A stretch of DNA of 15,963 bases from an uncultured bacterium (GCA_902782905.1 CACZPB010000138.1:1-15963), one strand, 5' to 3'. Positions 6,764-14,581 are shown, numbered from the stretch's first letter. Made by a program: numbers and translations. Notes: generated by a model from the letters alone, not told the origin.

Positions 6764-7762
6764 GCTCTTAATCAACAAATCTTCTCCGATTTGCTTTGTT
6801 TCATATATTTTAAGATGTTTTGCTTTTGAGATTTTCGTTACATCATCCCCGTCAAAACAGCTCTTTCCGCTATTATCGTTCAAAATTTTAGGTGCGATAA
6901 ATTGATAAATTTCGTCAACCAAATTTTCTTTCAAAAATGCACCCGCAAGAGTTCCGCCGCATTCTACAAAAACAGAATAAATCCCTTTTTTATAGAGAGT
7001 CTTTAAAACTGATTTTATATCAAGCTCCCCATTTTTAAGAGGAGTATTCTCTTTTGTTGCAACATAAATTTTACCTTGCTCAAAGATTTTTGATTTTTCG
7101 GAGACTCTGCCGCTTTTATCTAAAATACATTTGAAACAATGCTCCATTTTTGGATTGTCAGCGATAACTGTGTTTGAGCTTGTTAAAATACAATCAAAAT
7201 TCTTACGCATTTTATAAACTTCTGCCCTCGATTCATTTGAAGTTATCCATTTTGAATCACCATTTGCTGTAGCAATTTTGCCGTCCATTGTTGTTGCTGT
7301 CTTTAATACAACATAGGGAAGCTTCTTTGTCATATTTTTTATAAAAACTCTGTTTAAGAATTTGGCATCTTCTTCTAAAACTCCTGTTGTAACATCTATT
7401 CCTGCATCTAAAAGCCTTGAAATCCCATCAACTTTGGGATTAACATCCTTCATCCCTACAACAACTCTCTTTAGCTTCCTCTCAATAATCAAATCAACAC
7501 ATGGCGGCGTCTTGCCATAGTGCGAGCAAGGTTCTAGATTTACATACAGAGTTCCGCCCTCTGCTTCATTATTTTTAAGCTTTAAAAGTGCATCACGCTC
7601 TGCGTGGTTTCCGCCGTATTTTTTATGGTATCCTTTTGAAACCAACTTTCCGCTTCTGTCCAAGACTACACATCCTACCATGGGATTTGGAGAGACTTTG
7701 CCACACCCTTTTAAAGCAAGTCTTATACACTCCTTCATGTATTTTTCATCATTCGTTTGCAT
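6755..7762 (-). CDS. ribD: Riboflavin biosynthesis deaminase/reductase RibD
   Basis: RibD is a bifunctional enzyme of riboflavin synthesis: it deaminates the pyrimidine product of GTP cyclohydrolase II and then reduces its ribosyl side chain with NADPH. The N-terminal deaminase has SPNPMVGCV, the zinc and catalytic motif HAE (His53, Glu55) and PCSHYGKTPPC (Cys79, Cys88). The reductase half begins near residue 147 (YVVLKTATTMDGKIA) and contains GDSKWITS and VECGGTLAGAFL. I start at the ATG at 7762 (MQTNDEKYM). A TTG 15 nt upstream is in frame but lies against the TATAAT box, so it is probably not translated. At 335 residues the protein is slightly short for the family but complete. No other rib genes are nearby. 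It is divergent from tmk. Confidence 0.94.
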   Translation of the reverse strand: MQTNDEKYMKECIRLALKGCGKVSPNPMVGCVVLDRSGKLVSKGYHKKYGGNHAERDALLKLKNNEAEGGTLYVNLEPCSHYGKTPPCVDLIIERKLKRVVVGMKDVNPKVDGISRLLDAGIDVTTGVLEEDAKFLNRVFIKNMTKKLPYVVLKTATTMDGKIATANGDSKWITSNESRAEVYKMRKNFDCILTSSNTVIADNPKMEHCFKCILDKSGRVSEKSKIFEQGKIYVATKENTPLKNGELDIKSVLKTLYKKGIYSVFVECGGTLAGAFLKENLVDEIYQFIAPKILNDNSGKSCFDGDDVTKISKAKHLKIYETKQIGEDLLIKSLV

Positions 7763-7768
7763 AAATAA

Positions 7769-7774
7769 ATTATA
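7769..7774 (-). promoter_or_regulatory. -10 box immediately before ribD
   Basis: TATAAT on the minus strand ends only 6 nt before the ribD ATG. Transcription from it would begin at or next to the A of the start codon, suggesting a leaderless mRNA. No convincing -35 box was found at 16-18 bp. Confidence 0.45.
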
Positions 7775-7831
7775 CAATAAATCAATTAATTATATTTCAT
7801 GTTACAATTTAAAAAGATATTGGAGATTTTG

Positions 7832-8449
7832 ATGAATAAGGGATTATTTATAACTTTTGAAGGAGCTGACGGCTGCGGTAAAACTACACAAATTGAGCTT
7901 TTGGACAAACACCTGAAAAGCATTGGCAAACAAACACTCCTAACTCGTGAACCTGGGGCAAAAGGACTCGGTATAAAGCTTAGAGAAATATTGCTTAATT
8001 ATGACGGTGAAGTTTCACCGAACTGCGAATCTTTTTTATTCTTAGCAGACAGGGCTCAACACGTTGACTGCATAATAAAACCGGCAATAGAAGAAGGTAA
8101 AATCATTCTCTGCGACAGACATACAGATTCTACAGTCGCTTACCAAGGGTACGGCAGGGGTTTAGATATTGAGAGAATTAATTATCTGAATAATATCGCT
8201 ACAAGCGGATTAAAACCGGATCTTACTATTGTTTTTGACATTGATATTGAAACCTCAATGAAAAGAGTCGGCAAAGAAAAAGACCGAATGGAATCAGCAG
8301 GTACCGAATTCTTTAACAGAGTAAGAGAAGGTTATTTGGAAATTTCTAAAAAAGAACCGGAAAGAGTCAAGGTTATAAATTCTGCTGACAGTATAGAAAA
8401 TATTCACAAGCAAGTTTTGGAGTTAATTGATAAACTATGGCAAGCCTAA
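7832..8449 (+). CDS. tmk: Thymidylate kinase
   Basis: Tmk phosphorylates dTMP to dTDP for DNA synthesis. The P-loop is FEGADGCGKTTQ (Lys17), followed by TREPG, the substrate-region FLFLADRAQH, the DRx motif CDRHTDSTVAYQGYGRG (usually DRY, here DRH at 95-97) and LKPDLTIVFDID. The 205-residue length is standard. An ATG at 7799 is in frame but adds an N-terminus atypical of the family; the ATG at 7832 is preceded 6 nt upstream by GGAG (7822-7825) and starts directly at the family's first strand, so I choose it. The 3' end overlaps the prfB start by 13 bp, indicating a coupled two-gene unit. Confidence 0.95.
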   Translation: MNKGLFITFEGADGCGKTTQIELLDKHLKSIGKQTLLTREPGAKGLGIKLREILLNYDGEVSPNCESFLFLADRAQHVDCIIKPAIEEGKIILCDRHTDSTVAYQGYGRGLDIERINYLNNIATSGLKPDLTIVFDIDIETSMKRVGKEKDRMESAGTEFFNRVREGYLEISKKEPERVKVINSADSIENIHKQVLELIDKLWQA

Positions 8450-9501
8450 ATGAGCTAAAAGACAGAGTTTTAAAAATAAAAGCAGACGAAAAAAACCAAA
8501 ATATTGAAGAAGAACTGAACAAGATTGAAACTCAACTTCAATCTCCGGATGTTTGGTCTAATCAAAACTTGGCAAATGAACTCGGACAAAAGTCGCGAGA
8601 ACTTAAAGACATGCTTGGAAAACTTCAAGATTGGCAATGTATTATAGATGATGCCGAAGCAGCTATAGAAATTGGCGATAGCGAACTCATATCAGAGAGC
8701 GAAACACAGCTCATAAAACTTGAAAAAGAACTGGATAAATATGATATACAAAAAATGCTCTCGGGGGAATACGACGAAGCTGACGCGTTTTTGACAATCA
8801 ATGCAGGCGCGGGTGGTACAGATGCGCAGGATTGGGCAAGCCTGCTTCTTCGAATGTACACACGCTGGGCAGAAAACAGAGGTTGGAAAGTTGAACTTAT
8901 TGATAAATCGGACGGTGAAGAAGCCGGAATAAAATCCGCAACAATAAAAATAACCGGAAGATACGCTTACGGATACGCAAAAGCTGAAAAAGGAGTTCAC
9001 AGACTTGTTCGCATTTCGCCGTTTAATGCAAACGGAAAAAGACAAACGAGTTTTGCTTCTTGCGAAGTTTCGCCAATAATTCCCGATTATGAAAAAACTA
9101 TTGTTATCCCGCCTGAAGATATTGAAGTAGACACGATGCGCTCAGGCGGCGCCGGCGGTCAAAATGTTAATAAGGTAGAGACCGCAGTAAGAATCGTACA
9201 TAAACCGACAGGCATTGTTATTAAATGCCAACAGGAACGCTCTCAGCTTCAAAACAAAGAAAATGCCATGCAAATGCTTGCCTCAAAACTTTTGGAATTA
9301 CGTCAAAGAGAGCACGAAAAAAAGCTGGCAGAACTTAAAGGTGAAAATTTTGATATAAACTTCGGTTCTCAAATTCGCTCATACGTATTCCACCCGTATA
9401 AAATGGTTAAAGACCACAGAACAGGGTTCGAAATGGGCAACGTTGATGCAGTAATGGACGGCGATTTAGACGGATTTATTGAAGCATATTTGAAAGCATA
9501 A
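8437..9501 (+). CDS. prfB: Peptide chain release factor 2
   Basis: RF2 reads UGA and UAA stop codons and triggers peptide release on the ribosome. The UGA-type recognition tripeptide SPF (194-196) in RISPFNANGKRQTSF and the catalytic GGQ (240-242) in RSGGAGGQNVNKVETAV are present. The C-terminus HPYKMVKDHRTGFE is also typical. Length is 354 residues, about ten shorter than usual at the N-terminus. The frame is continuous from the ATG: there is no in-frame UGA and no slippery site near codon 25, so the classical autoregulatory +1 frameshift is absent. The start codon lies inside the end of tmk with only a distant GGAG, so translation is likely coupled to tmk. Confidence 0.96.
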   Translation: MASLNELKDRVLKIKADEKNQNIEEELNKIETQLQSPDVWSNQNLANELGQKSRELKDMLGKLQDWQCIIDDAEAAIEIGDSELISESETQLIKLEKELDKYDIQKMLSGEYDEADAFLTINAGAGGTDAQDWASLLLRMYTRWAENRGWKVELIDKSDGEEAGIKSATIKITGRYAYGYAKAEKGVHRLVRISPFNANGKRQTSFASCEVSPIIPDYEKTIVIPPEDIEVDTMRSGGAGGQNVNKVETAVRIVHKPTGIVIKCQQERSQLQNKENAMQMLASKLLELRQREHEKKLAELKGENFDINFGSQIRSYVFHPYKMVKDHRTGFEMGNVDAVMDGDLDGFIEAYLKA

Positions 9502-9505
9502 ATTC

Positions 9506-9529
9506 TTGGTTTGGTTTTAACCGAACCAA
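9506..9529 (+). terminator. Weak hairpin terminator after prfB
   Basis: TTGGTTTGGTT pairs with AACCGAACCAA, with one G-U wobble and a tight 4-nt loop, and is followed by TAATTTT rather than a long T-run. It starts 4 bp after the prfB stop. It is plausible but weaker than the 2679-2709 terminator. Confidence 0.45.
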
Positions 9530-9538
9530 TAATTTTAA

Positions 9539-9562
9539 GGTGCATCAAACGATGCACCCTAC
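9539..9562 (-). repeat. REP element with 5' GTAG foot
   Basis: Read on the minus strand: GTAG (9562-9559), then a perfect 8-bp palindrome GGTGCATC / GATGCACC with loop GTTT. A GTAG tetranucleotide at the foot of a short hairpin is the hallmark of REP sequences handled by RAYT (TnpA-REP) Y1 transposases. It sits 4 bp after the stop of the XRE gene and 9 bp after the prfB hairpin, the classical REP position between gene ends. Confidence 0.7.
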
Positions 9563-9566
9563 ATAG

Positions 9567-9800
9567 TTATGCGTTTTTAACAATATCCTCAAGCTTACAT
9601 CCCAAAGCCGCTGCAATATCTAAAAGTATAGTTATACTCGGAACCTTCTCTGCTCGCTCAATACAACCGACATAATTTCTTGCACTGTTTACTCTAAATG
9701 CAAGTTCTTCTTGAGAAATCTTTATAGATTTACGCCTTTTTCGGATGTTATCTCCAATTATTTTATATGAATTTTTATATTTTTGTAAATCTCTTTTCAC
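9567..9800 (-). CDS. XRE-family helix-turn-helix regulator
   Basis: This 77-residue protein is little more than one Cro/C1-type HTH domain (about residues 13-70): IGDNIRKRRKSIKISQEELAFRVNSARNYVGCIERAEKVPSITILLDIAAALGCKLEDI. The Q-E-E-L-A helix, the recognition helix around SARNYVGCIE and the closing ALGCKLEDI are all typical. It would bind DNA as a dimer; no sensor or catalytic domain is attached. The start is GTG, preceded at 4 nt by AGG in AGGTGGT. It is divergent from a 117-residue hypothetical gene, and the gap between them holds repeats that could be its operators. A REP element lies just downstream. Confidence 0.92.
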   Translation of the reverse strand: MKRDLQKYKNSYKIIGDNIRKRRKSIKISQEELAFRVNSARNYVGCIERAEKVPSITILLDIAAALGCKLEDIVKNA

Positions 9801-9849
9801 ACCACCTATTTTGTTGTATATTTATAAAAACATCTACCACCTATATAGG
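9801..9849. promoter_or_regulatory. Candidate operators of the XRE regulator
   Basis: The 63-bp divergent gap contains a direct repeat ACCACCTAT at 9801-9809 and 9836-9844 (35 bp apart), and the second copy runs into a perfect 10-bp palindrome CCTATATAGG (9840-9849). An AT-rich stretch containing TATAAA-like boxes on both strands lies between them. Autoregulation is inferred from the layout only. Confidence 0.4.
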
Positions 9850-9863
9850 AGCATTTAGTAGTA

Positions 9864-10217
9864 ATGAAAAAACTTGACTTAATAGAACTTCAAACTGAAT
9901 ACAAATCTTTTTTGGAACAACTTTATTCTGCACATGATTCTTTAAGCTTTTTAGTTAAATATACTAATGAATATTTAACAGAATATATTAAACTACACAA
10001 TTATGACAAAGAATTTGCAGAAAAGGTTGAATTAAATTTATTGTACTTTGAAAAATTCTATGAAGTTATTGATTATGTCACAGAGCTTACTGAGAGCACC
10101 AACTTTAACAAATTAAAAATACCTGAAATTAAAAATTTAATAAATATATTTGACCATTTCCCATTACCTGACAAATACGATATAGACATTGTTGTAGATA
10201 TGAACCGGAAATTATAG
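9864..10217 (+). CDS. Hypothetical acidic, helical protein
   Basis: I do not recognise this 117-residue protein. It is acidic and rich in Leu, Tyr, Glu and Phe, predicted largely helical (for example LQTEYKSFLEQLYSAHDSLSFLVKYTNEYL), with no Cys, no signal peptide and no membrane segment. The ATG is preceded by AGGAG (9847-9851), but at 12 nt, which is longer than usual. Normal codon use and its position opposite a small XRE regulator argue that it is real. An XRE regulator beside a small unknown protein recalls toxin-antitoxin or phage-regulator pairs, but I see no toxin motif. It ends 8 bp before the convergent FRG gene. Confidence 0.6.
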   Translation: MKKLDLIELQTEYKSFLEQLYSAHDSLSFLVKYTNEYLTEYIKLHNYDKEFAEKVELNLLYFEKFYEVIDYVTELTESTNFNKLKIPEIKNLINIFDHFPLPDKYDIDIVVDMNRKL

Positions 10218-10225
10218 TTTATATG

Positions 10226-11314
10226 CTATACATTGGCAGACTGAGCTTTTTTACATCCTCTGAATGCTACATTGGAATTCATAAACGGGATGATAAACTC
10301 ATCAATTTCTCTGTTTATCATATATCTTGCTTGTTCAAAAATTTCCCAAGGCTTATTTACCAGCTCATAACCAAGTTTTTTAAGCTCATCAACCAACCAC
10401 TTTTGATCGGTAGAAGTTTCTGCACAGTATTGATTTACCAAACCTTCATTTAAAACTTTATAACTTCTTATCTGTAAAGAAGCTCTTGAAAGATAATCAG
10501 ACGGGAACAACATTTCACCGCCTCTGAATTGAGCAAACAGGTTTCTTGAAACAGCAGGATTTTTTGGAAGCTCCACTTTCTTGAATAATGATTTGATATC
10601 AAAATTTTCGCCAACATTCAAAGACATGGTGAATTGTGTTTTTGGTCTCAGAAGCGCCTGCATACCAATACTTTGAACAGCCTCCGGTGCATATTCATAC
10701 AGTTTTGCTATATTAGCGATATATAATGTTGGAGAATATTCACTAAAATCTTCTACAGGAACTATTTTGCCTGTCTTAGCATCAACATAGGTGTATGCAA
10801 AAAAGTACGCAGCCATAAGATTTCTGGTCATATCCAAATAATCTGAAACAAAATTGTAATTTTGAGCCACTGCTTCCAAATCGAATTTATAATTACAATC
10901 AAGAACCTTAAAATTTTCAATGCGTTTTGAATAAGGCGTTGTTACAAAAAGAGTGAGAAATTCTTTTTTCTTAATCCAATCTATTGCATGACGAATTCTT
11001 TCTTCACCATTTGAAAGCTCATACCTTTTAGACGAAGGAATAAAATCATAATCCTTGTTTTGTCCTCGGTATACAAGCGGATTAAATTCATTACCGGCAG
11101 CAATTGTAAAAACACCATCTGAAGTTGACACAAAAGTTCCCTGTACGTCAGCAGTTGTAATTAAGCCGTTTTTGTTAATAAGGCTGTAGGCAGTGTCGTC
11201 GTCATTCAGCAAGCCAATATAATCTCTTGAAGAAAGCAAAAACATATCTTGATTATCTTGATTTGCTTGAATGCTAAAAGTCAAATATCCGTCATTTCCT
11301 TGAAAAACTGCCAT
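10226..11314 (-). CDS. FRG-domain protein
   Basis: The FRG domain (PF08867) is recognisable: LVYRGQNKDYDFIPSSKR (YRGQ at 82-85), then after a helical insert LEAVAQNYNFVSDYLDMTRN (around 147-165) and AAYFFAYTYVD, matching the family pattern of aQhyg-x-x-T-x-x-LD-x-T and A-x-x-FA. A later QALLRPKTQF also fits. The molecular activity of FRG domains is not settled; they occur in many bacterial accessory and defence-type proteins. Start: the ATG at 11314 has GAGGA 8 nt upstream, so I prefer it to an in-frame GTG at 11329; this gives 362 residues. The N-terminus MAVFQGNDG has an F-x-G tripeptide. It lies 33 bp downstream of ugd with no terminator between, so the two probably form an operon. Confidence 0.8.
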   Translation of the reverse strand: MAVFQGNDGYLTFSIQANQDNQDMFLLSSRDYIGLLNDDDTAYSLINKNGLITTADVQGTFVSTSDGVFTIAAGNEFNPLVYRGQNKDYDFIPSSKRYELSNGEERIRHAIDWIKKKEFLTLFVTTPYSKRIENFKVLDCNYKFDLEAVAQNYNFVSDYLDMTRNLMAAYFFAYTYVDAKTGKIVPVEDFSEYSPTLYIANIAKLYEYAPEAVQSIGMQALLRPKTQFTMSLNVGENFDIKSLFKKVELPKNPAVSRNLFAQFRGGEMLFPSDYLSRASLQIRSYKVLNEGLVNQYCAETSTDQKWLVDELKKLGYELVNKPWEIFEQARYMINREIDEFIIPFMNSNVAFRGCKKAQSANV

Positions 11315-11347
11315 AATTTTATTCCTCACTTATTTTTATTAATCATA

Positions 11348-12661
11348 TTATATTGTTTTTTTGCCTATCATAAAATACTCAAAACCTTGTGAGTTTAGAC
11401 GCTCAGCATCATACTGATTTCTTCCGTCAAAAATTACAGGTGATTTTAATAGTGCTTTTATGCGTTCAAAATCAGGACGCCTAAATTCGTTCCACTCTGT
11501 TAACAGAAGCATAGCATCTGCGCCTTCTAGGGCTTCATAAGCATTTGATGCATATGAAATTTTATCTCCAAAATAAAATTTTGCACTCTCCATTGCCTTC
11601 GGGTCATACGCTTGAACTTTAGCTCCAGCCTCTAATAGGGCATTTATAATAGTTATTGCCGGAGCTTCTCGCATATCATTTGTTTTAGGCTTAAACGCCA
11701 ACCCCCAAACTCCGAATGTTTTGCCTTCAAGATTTTTGCCAAAACTCTTGAATATTTTTTCTATAAAAATTTTTCTCTGTGCTTTGTTAACACTGTCAGC
11801 TGCGGAAATAATACTCATTTCCGAATCGTTTTCCTTACCGGTTTTAATAAGTGCCTTAACATCTTTGGGGAAACAGCTTCCGCCATAACCAAGTCCAGGG
11901 AACAAAAATTTGTTACCGATTCTTGAGTCGGTAGACATACCTATTCTTACCATTTCAGCATCTGCGCCTACTTTTTCACAAAGATTTGCAATTTCGTTCA
12001 TGAAAGATATTTTCGTTGCCAAAAATGAATTTGCAGCATATTTTGTCATTTCGGCAGATTTTACATCCATTATTATCGTTCTGTTTCCGGTGCGGAAAAA
12101 CGGGGAATAAATTTCTTGCATGATTGCAGTTGCTTTTTGAGAATTGGAACCGATAATAACTCTATCCGGCTTCAGAAAATCTTCTACTGCGTTTCCTTGT
12201 TTCAAAAATTCCGGATTTGAAACTACATGGAAAGGATACGGATAATCCTGATTCTGCTTTATAATTTCTGTTACTTTTTCTGCTGTTCCGACAGGCACCG
12301 TAGATTTGTCTACAATAACTTTATATTCGTTCATAGCTTTAGCAATTGATTTTGCTACTTCAAAAACATATTTTAAATCAGCGGAACCATCTTCGCCCTG
12401 AGGAGTTCCTACTGCAATAAAACAAACTTTTGAGAGTTTCACAGCATTATCTATGTCACTTGAGAAAGAAAGACGTTTTTCTGCGACATTTGATTTTACA
12501 AGTTCTTCAAGCCCCGGTTCATAGATTGGAATAATCCCTTGTTCAAGCTTGGCAAGCTTTTCCTGATTGTTGTCAACGCAAATAACCTCATTACCCATAT
12601 CAGCAAGACAAGCCCCCGCAACAAGCCCAACGTAACCGGTTCCTATAACTGAAATTTTCAT
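11348..12661 (-). CDS. ugd: UDP-glucose 6-dehydrogenase
   Basis: Ugd oxidises UDP-glucose to UDP-glucuronate with two NAD+, feeding capsule, exopolysaccharide or lipid-linked sugar synthesis. The NAD-binding Rossmann motif is at the start (VIGTGYVGLVAG), followed by VGTPQGEDGSADL, STVPVGTAE, NPEFLKQGNAVEDF, the active-site FPGLGYGGSCFPKD (Cys263) and the C-terminal GLAFKPKTNDMREAPA. I use the ATG at 12661, which has AGGAG 5 nt upstream; a TTG at 12676 is in frame but lies upstream of that Shine-Dalgarno. The resulting 437 residues is standard. No other polysaccharide gene is nearby; the only cotranscribed gene is the FRG-domain protein. Confidence 0.96.
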   Translation of the reverse strand: MKISVIGTGYVGLVAGACLADMGNEVICVDNNQEKLAKLEQGIIPIYEPGLEELVKSNVAEKRLSFSSDIDNAVKLSKVCFIAVGTPQGEDGSADLKYVFEVAKSIAKAMNEYKVIVDKSTVPVGTAEKVTEIIKQNQDYPYPFHVVSNPEFLKQGNAVEDFLKPDRVIIGSNSQKATAIMQEIYSPFFRTGNRTIIMDVKSAEMTKYAANSFLATKISFMNEIANLCEKVGADAEMVRIGMSTDSRIGNKFLFPGLGYGGSCFPKDVKALIKTGKENDSEMSIISAADSVNKAQRKIFIEKIFKSFGKNLEGKTFGVWGLAFKPKTNDMREAPAITIINALLEAGAKVQAYDPKAMESAKFYFGDKISYASNAYEALEGADAMLLLTEWNEFRRPDFERIKALLKSPVIFDGRNQYDAERLNSQGFEYFMIGKKTI

Positions 12662-12691
12662 AAACTCTCCTGTCAATATGATTTATATCCA

Positions 12692-12721
12692 ATTTTCGCA
12701 TTTTTTTAGAGCTAATGTCAA
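12692..12721 (-). promoter_or_regulatory. Possible promoter of ugd
   Basis: On the minus strand a consensus TTGACA (12721-12716) is followed after 18 bp by GAAAAT, about 30 bp before the ugd ATG. A second TTGACA (12676-12671) lies too close to the start to serve as a -35 box. Confidence 0.4.
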
Positions 12722-12771
12722 GAAAGGTTTTTTAAATTTGTAACACCCATTATGTCATATACTTATAATAA

Positions 12772-14400
12772 CTATATCTCCAGCCTTGGCTCAATCTTTT
12801 TTCTTTCTACATTTTTTCTTGCTATATCTGCCAAATATCCGATTTGGTTCAAGATAATACCTGACAGAATACCAAGTGCTATAGACTTGCCGCCGGAAAC
12901 TAACTTTGTTGCAGAAAGAATTGAAGTCGCAAGAGCACCAACTGTCGGAATACCCGCCCTTAGGGCTATTGAAATTCTCTCATCCTTATCCTTTGCCCAG
13001 CCCAAGCCATAAGATATTAAACCAAAGGAAATAAGAACTGTCAAAACATCCGTAGGAGCAGAGCCCAAACGTAAGTCTCTAACCTTGTCAAAAAACTCTA
13101 CTACTTCCAATTCTACCGATTTATCGAAAGACTGAACAGCTTTTTTTACAGATAATGACGCACCGGATTTTGCAAGCTCATAAGGTGCCAGTTTATAATA
13201 AATCGAAAGCATATCCTGTATTTCGCCGGTAGCGTTATCTTCCATTATTTCAGAAATGAGTCTTATACACAAATCTTTATACTCTTGCTGACTTTTTGAA
13301 ACATTGTTATCTTTTATTCCTTCAATTTTGTGCTTCTTAAGCTTTTCTAATTCTGACCTAAAAATTTCCGCATTCTCTTTATACAATTCAGAATGCTTAG
13401 AAAACCATTCCAATCTGTCTACAATATCCAAACCCTCTCTATCCGTAACGGGGATTATTTCGCTTAATTTCTTTAAATAATCTTGTATAATATTGATTTT
13501 ATCTACTTGTGTAAACGAAAGAACCTGCCTTGCAAGCATAACATTTTCTGCAAGCATTGTTTTATCACCCTTTATCTGCTCTGCTGCAATAAACGTCTGC
13601 CACATTTCTTTGCGCTTAAACTTGTTATCCTTTGTCCAAAAATCTTTAAATGAAAAATTCCAAAATGTAGAATACAAATCTTTTGTCACATCATTTATGT
13701 AATCATATCTTGTCTTTAATGATTCTTCTGACATAAATGTATTCACAACTGTGTTTACAGTATCTCTGTATATTTTTGCTTGTTCTATAAGATCTTTTTT
13801 TGAACGATTTTTCCCTTTATAACTTATAATTTCATCAGGCGAATTCTTTAGAATATGTTCATCTAAACCATCAAAAATTTTATTCATTTGTACAAATTTA
13901 TTTTTTGTATTCTTATAAGAATCTGTGACAGTTTTTCGGGAAATCTTTTCGAAATAATTTGTTATACTATCGTGTATTGCCTTCGTTGGTTTTGATGCAC
14001 TCATAAGGCGCATAAATAAAATATCCTTTAGTGACGTAAAATTGTTTATGCTCTCAGATTTTCTAATAAATGAGCTTATACTCCTGATAGAAAGTTGATA
14101 AAATTTTGCTGACTTATTTTTTTCATTCAACGCAGATATTTCTTGCTTTGTACCCAAATAATCCTTTAATTTGTTTAAATATTTACCCGCATTTTTTTGA
14201 AACCCTCTTGAAAACATAAAAATAGAAGCTACCGACGCCAGAGTCATTAACGTTATTGCGGAAGCATACTTTGGTTCTTGCTTTCTTACAGATTTGAACG
14301 CAAGAGATTGTTGGTAGTAAACACCTTTATTCTGCGATAAATTACTGCCATAAAATTGACTTCGACTAGGTTGTTGATTGAAATTTGTTTGGATACGCAT
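12772..14400 (-). CDS. Large unassigned membrane protein with N-terminal F-x-G motif
   Basis: I do not recognise this 542-residue protein. The N-terminus (MRIQTNFNQQPSRSQFYG) is Asn/Gln/Ser-rich and contains F16-x-G18, with a second similar motif SLAFKS at 32-37. One hydrophobic segment follows (about 45-64), then roughly 380 charged, helical residues, and three hydrophobic segments near 451-468, 476-501 and 506-523 with Gly/Ala-rich faces, ending in a basic tail. This suggests a protein anchored at both ends with a large soluble middle domain. No enzyme motif is visible. The start is ATG with no Shine-Dalgarno. It lies upstream of ugd on the same strand, but ugd has its own promoter-like sequence. 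I judge it lineage-specific. Confidence 0.75.
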   Translation of the reverse strand: MRIQTNFNQQPSRSQFYGSNLSQNKGVYYQQSLAFKSVRKQEPKYASAITLMTLASVASIFMFSRGFQKNAGKYLNKLKDYLGTKQEISALNEKNKSAKFYQLSIRSISSFIRKSESINNFTSLKDILFMRLMSASKPTKAIHDSITNYFEKISRKTVTDSYKNTKNKFVQMNKIFDGLDEHILKNSPDEIISYKGKNRSKKDLIEQAKIYRDTVNTVVNTFMSEESLKTRYDYINDVTKDLYSTFWNFSFKDFWTKDNKFKRKEMWQTFIAAEQIKGDKTMLAENVMLARQVLSFTQVDKINIIQDYLKKLSEIIPVTDREGLDIVDRLEWFSKHSELYKENAEIFRSELEKLKKHKIEGIKDNNVSKSQQEYKDLCIRLISEIMEDNATGEIQDMLSIYYKLAPYELAKSGASLSVKKAVQSFDKSVELEVVEFFDKVRDLRLGSAPTDVLTVLISFGLISYGLGWAKDKDERISIALRAGIPTVGALATSILSATKLVSGGKSIALGILSGIILNQIGYLADIARKNVERKKIEPRLEI

Positions 14401-14433
14401 ATCAGATTTAGGGTTTTAGTGTAAGTGAGATAA

Positions 14434-14462
14434 AATATAAAACAAAATCAAAATTTTTGCAA
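14434..14462 (-). promoter_or_regulatory. Promoter of the 542-residue membrane protein gene
   Basis: Minus strand: TTGCAA (14462-14457), 17 bp, TATATT (14439-14434), predicting a leader of about 27 nt. The spacer starts with an A/T tract, a shorter relative of the shared A-tract elements. Confidence 0.5.
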
Positions 14463-14470
14463 TATGTTTG

Positions 14471-14487
14471 TAAAACAATTTGTTTTA
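14471..14487. other. 17-bp perfect palindrome
   Basis: TAAAACAA-T-TTGTTTTA lies just upstream of the promoter at 14434-14462 and between the 14400 and STAS genes. Without G+C it is a poor terminator and more likely a protein-binding site, or chance in AT-rich DNA. Confidence 0.35.
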
Positions 14488-14581
14488 TGCGATTGTTTGT
14501 ACTCTTTTCACTGCAAAACAAAGTGCATTCTATTTTTAAGAATTTGCCACGTACAAAAGGTTTTGCAATTAAAATCCAGCT

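Noticed and set aside
10223..10453. 76-codon plus-strand frame opposite the FRG gene
   Set aside because: It is antisense to a gene with a recognisable domain and has no ribosome-binding site.
12752..13012. 86-codon plus-strand frame near 12.8 kb
   Set aside because: It lies opposite the C-terminal membrane segments of the 542-residue protein; its hydrophobic look is a mirror of those codons.
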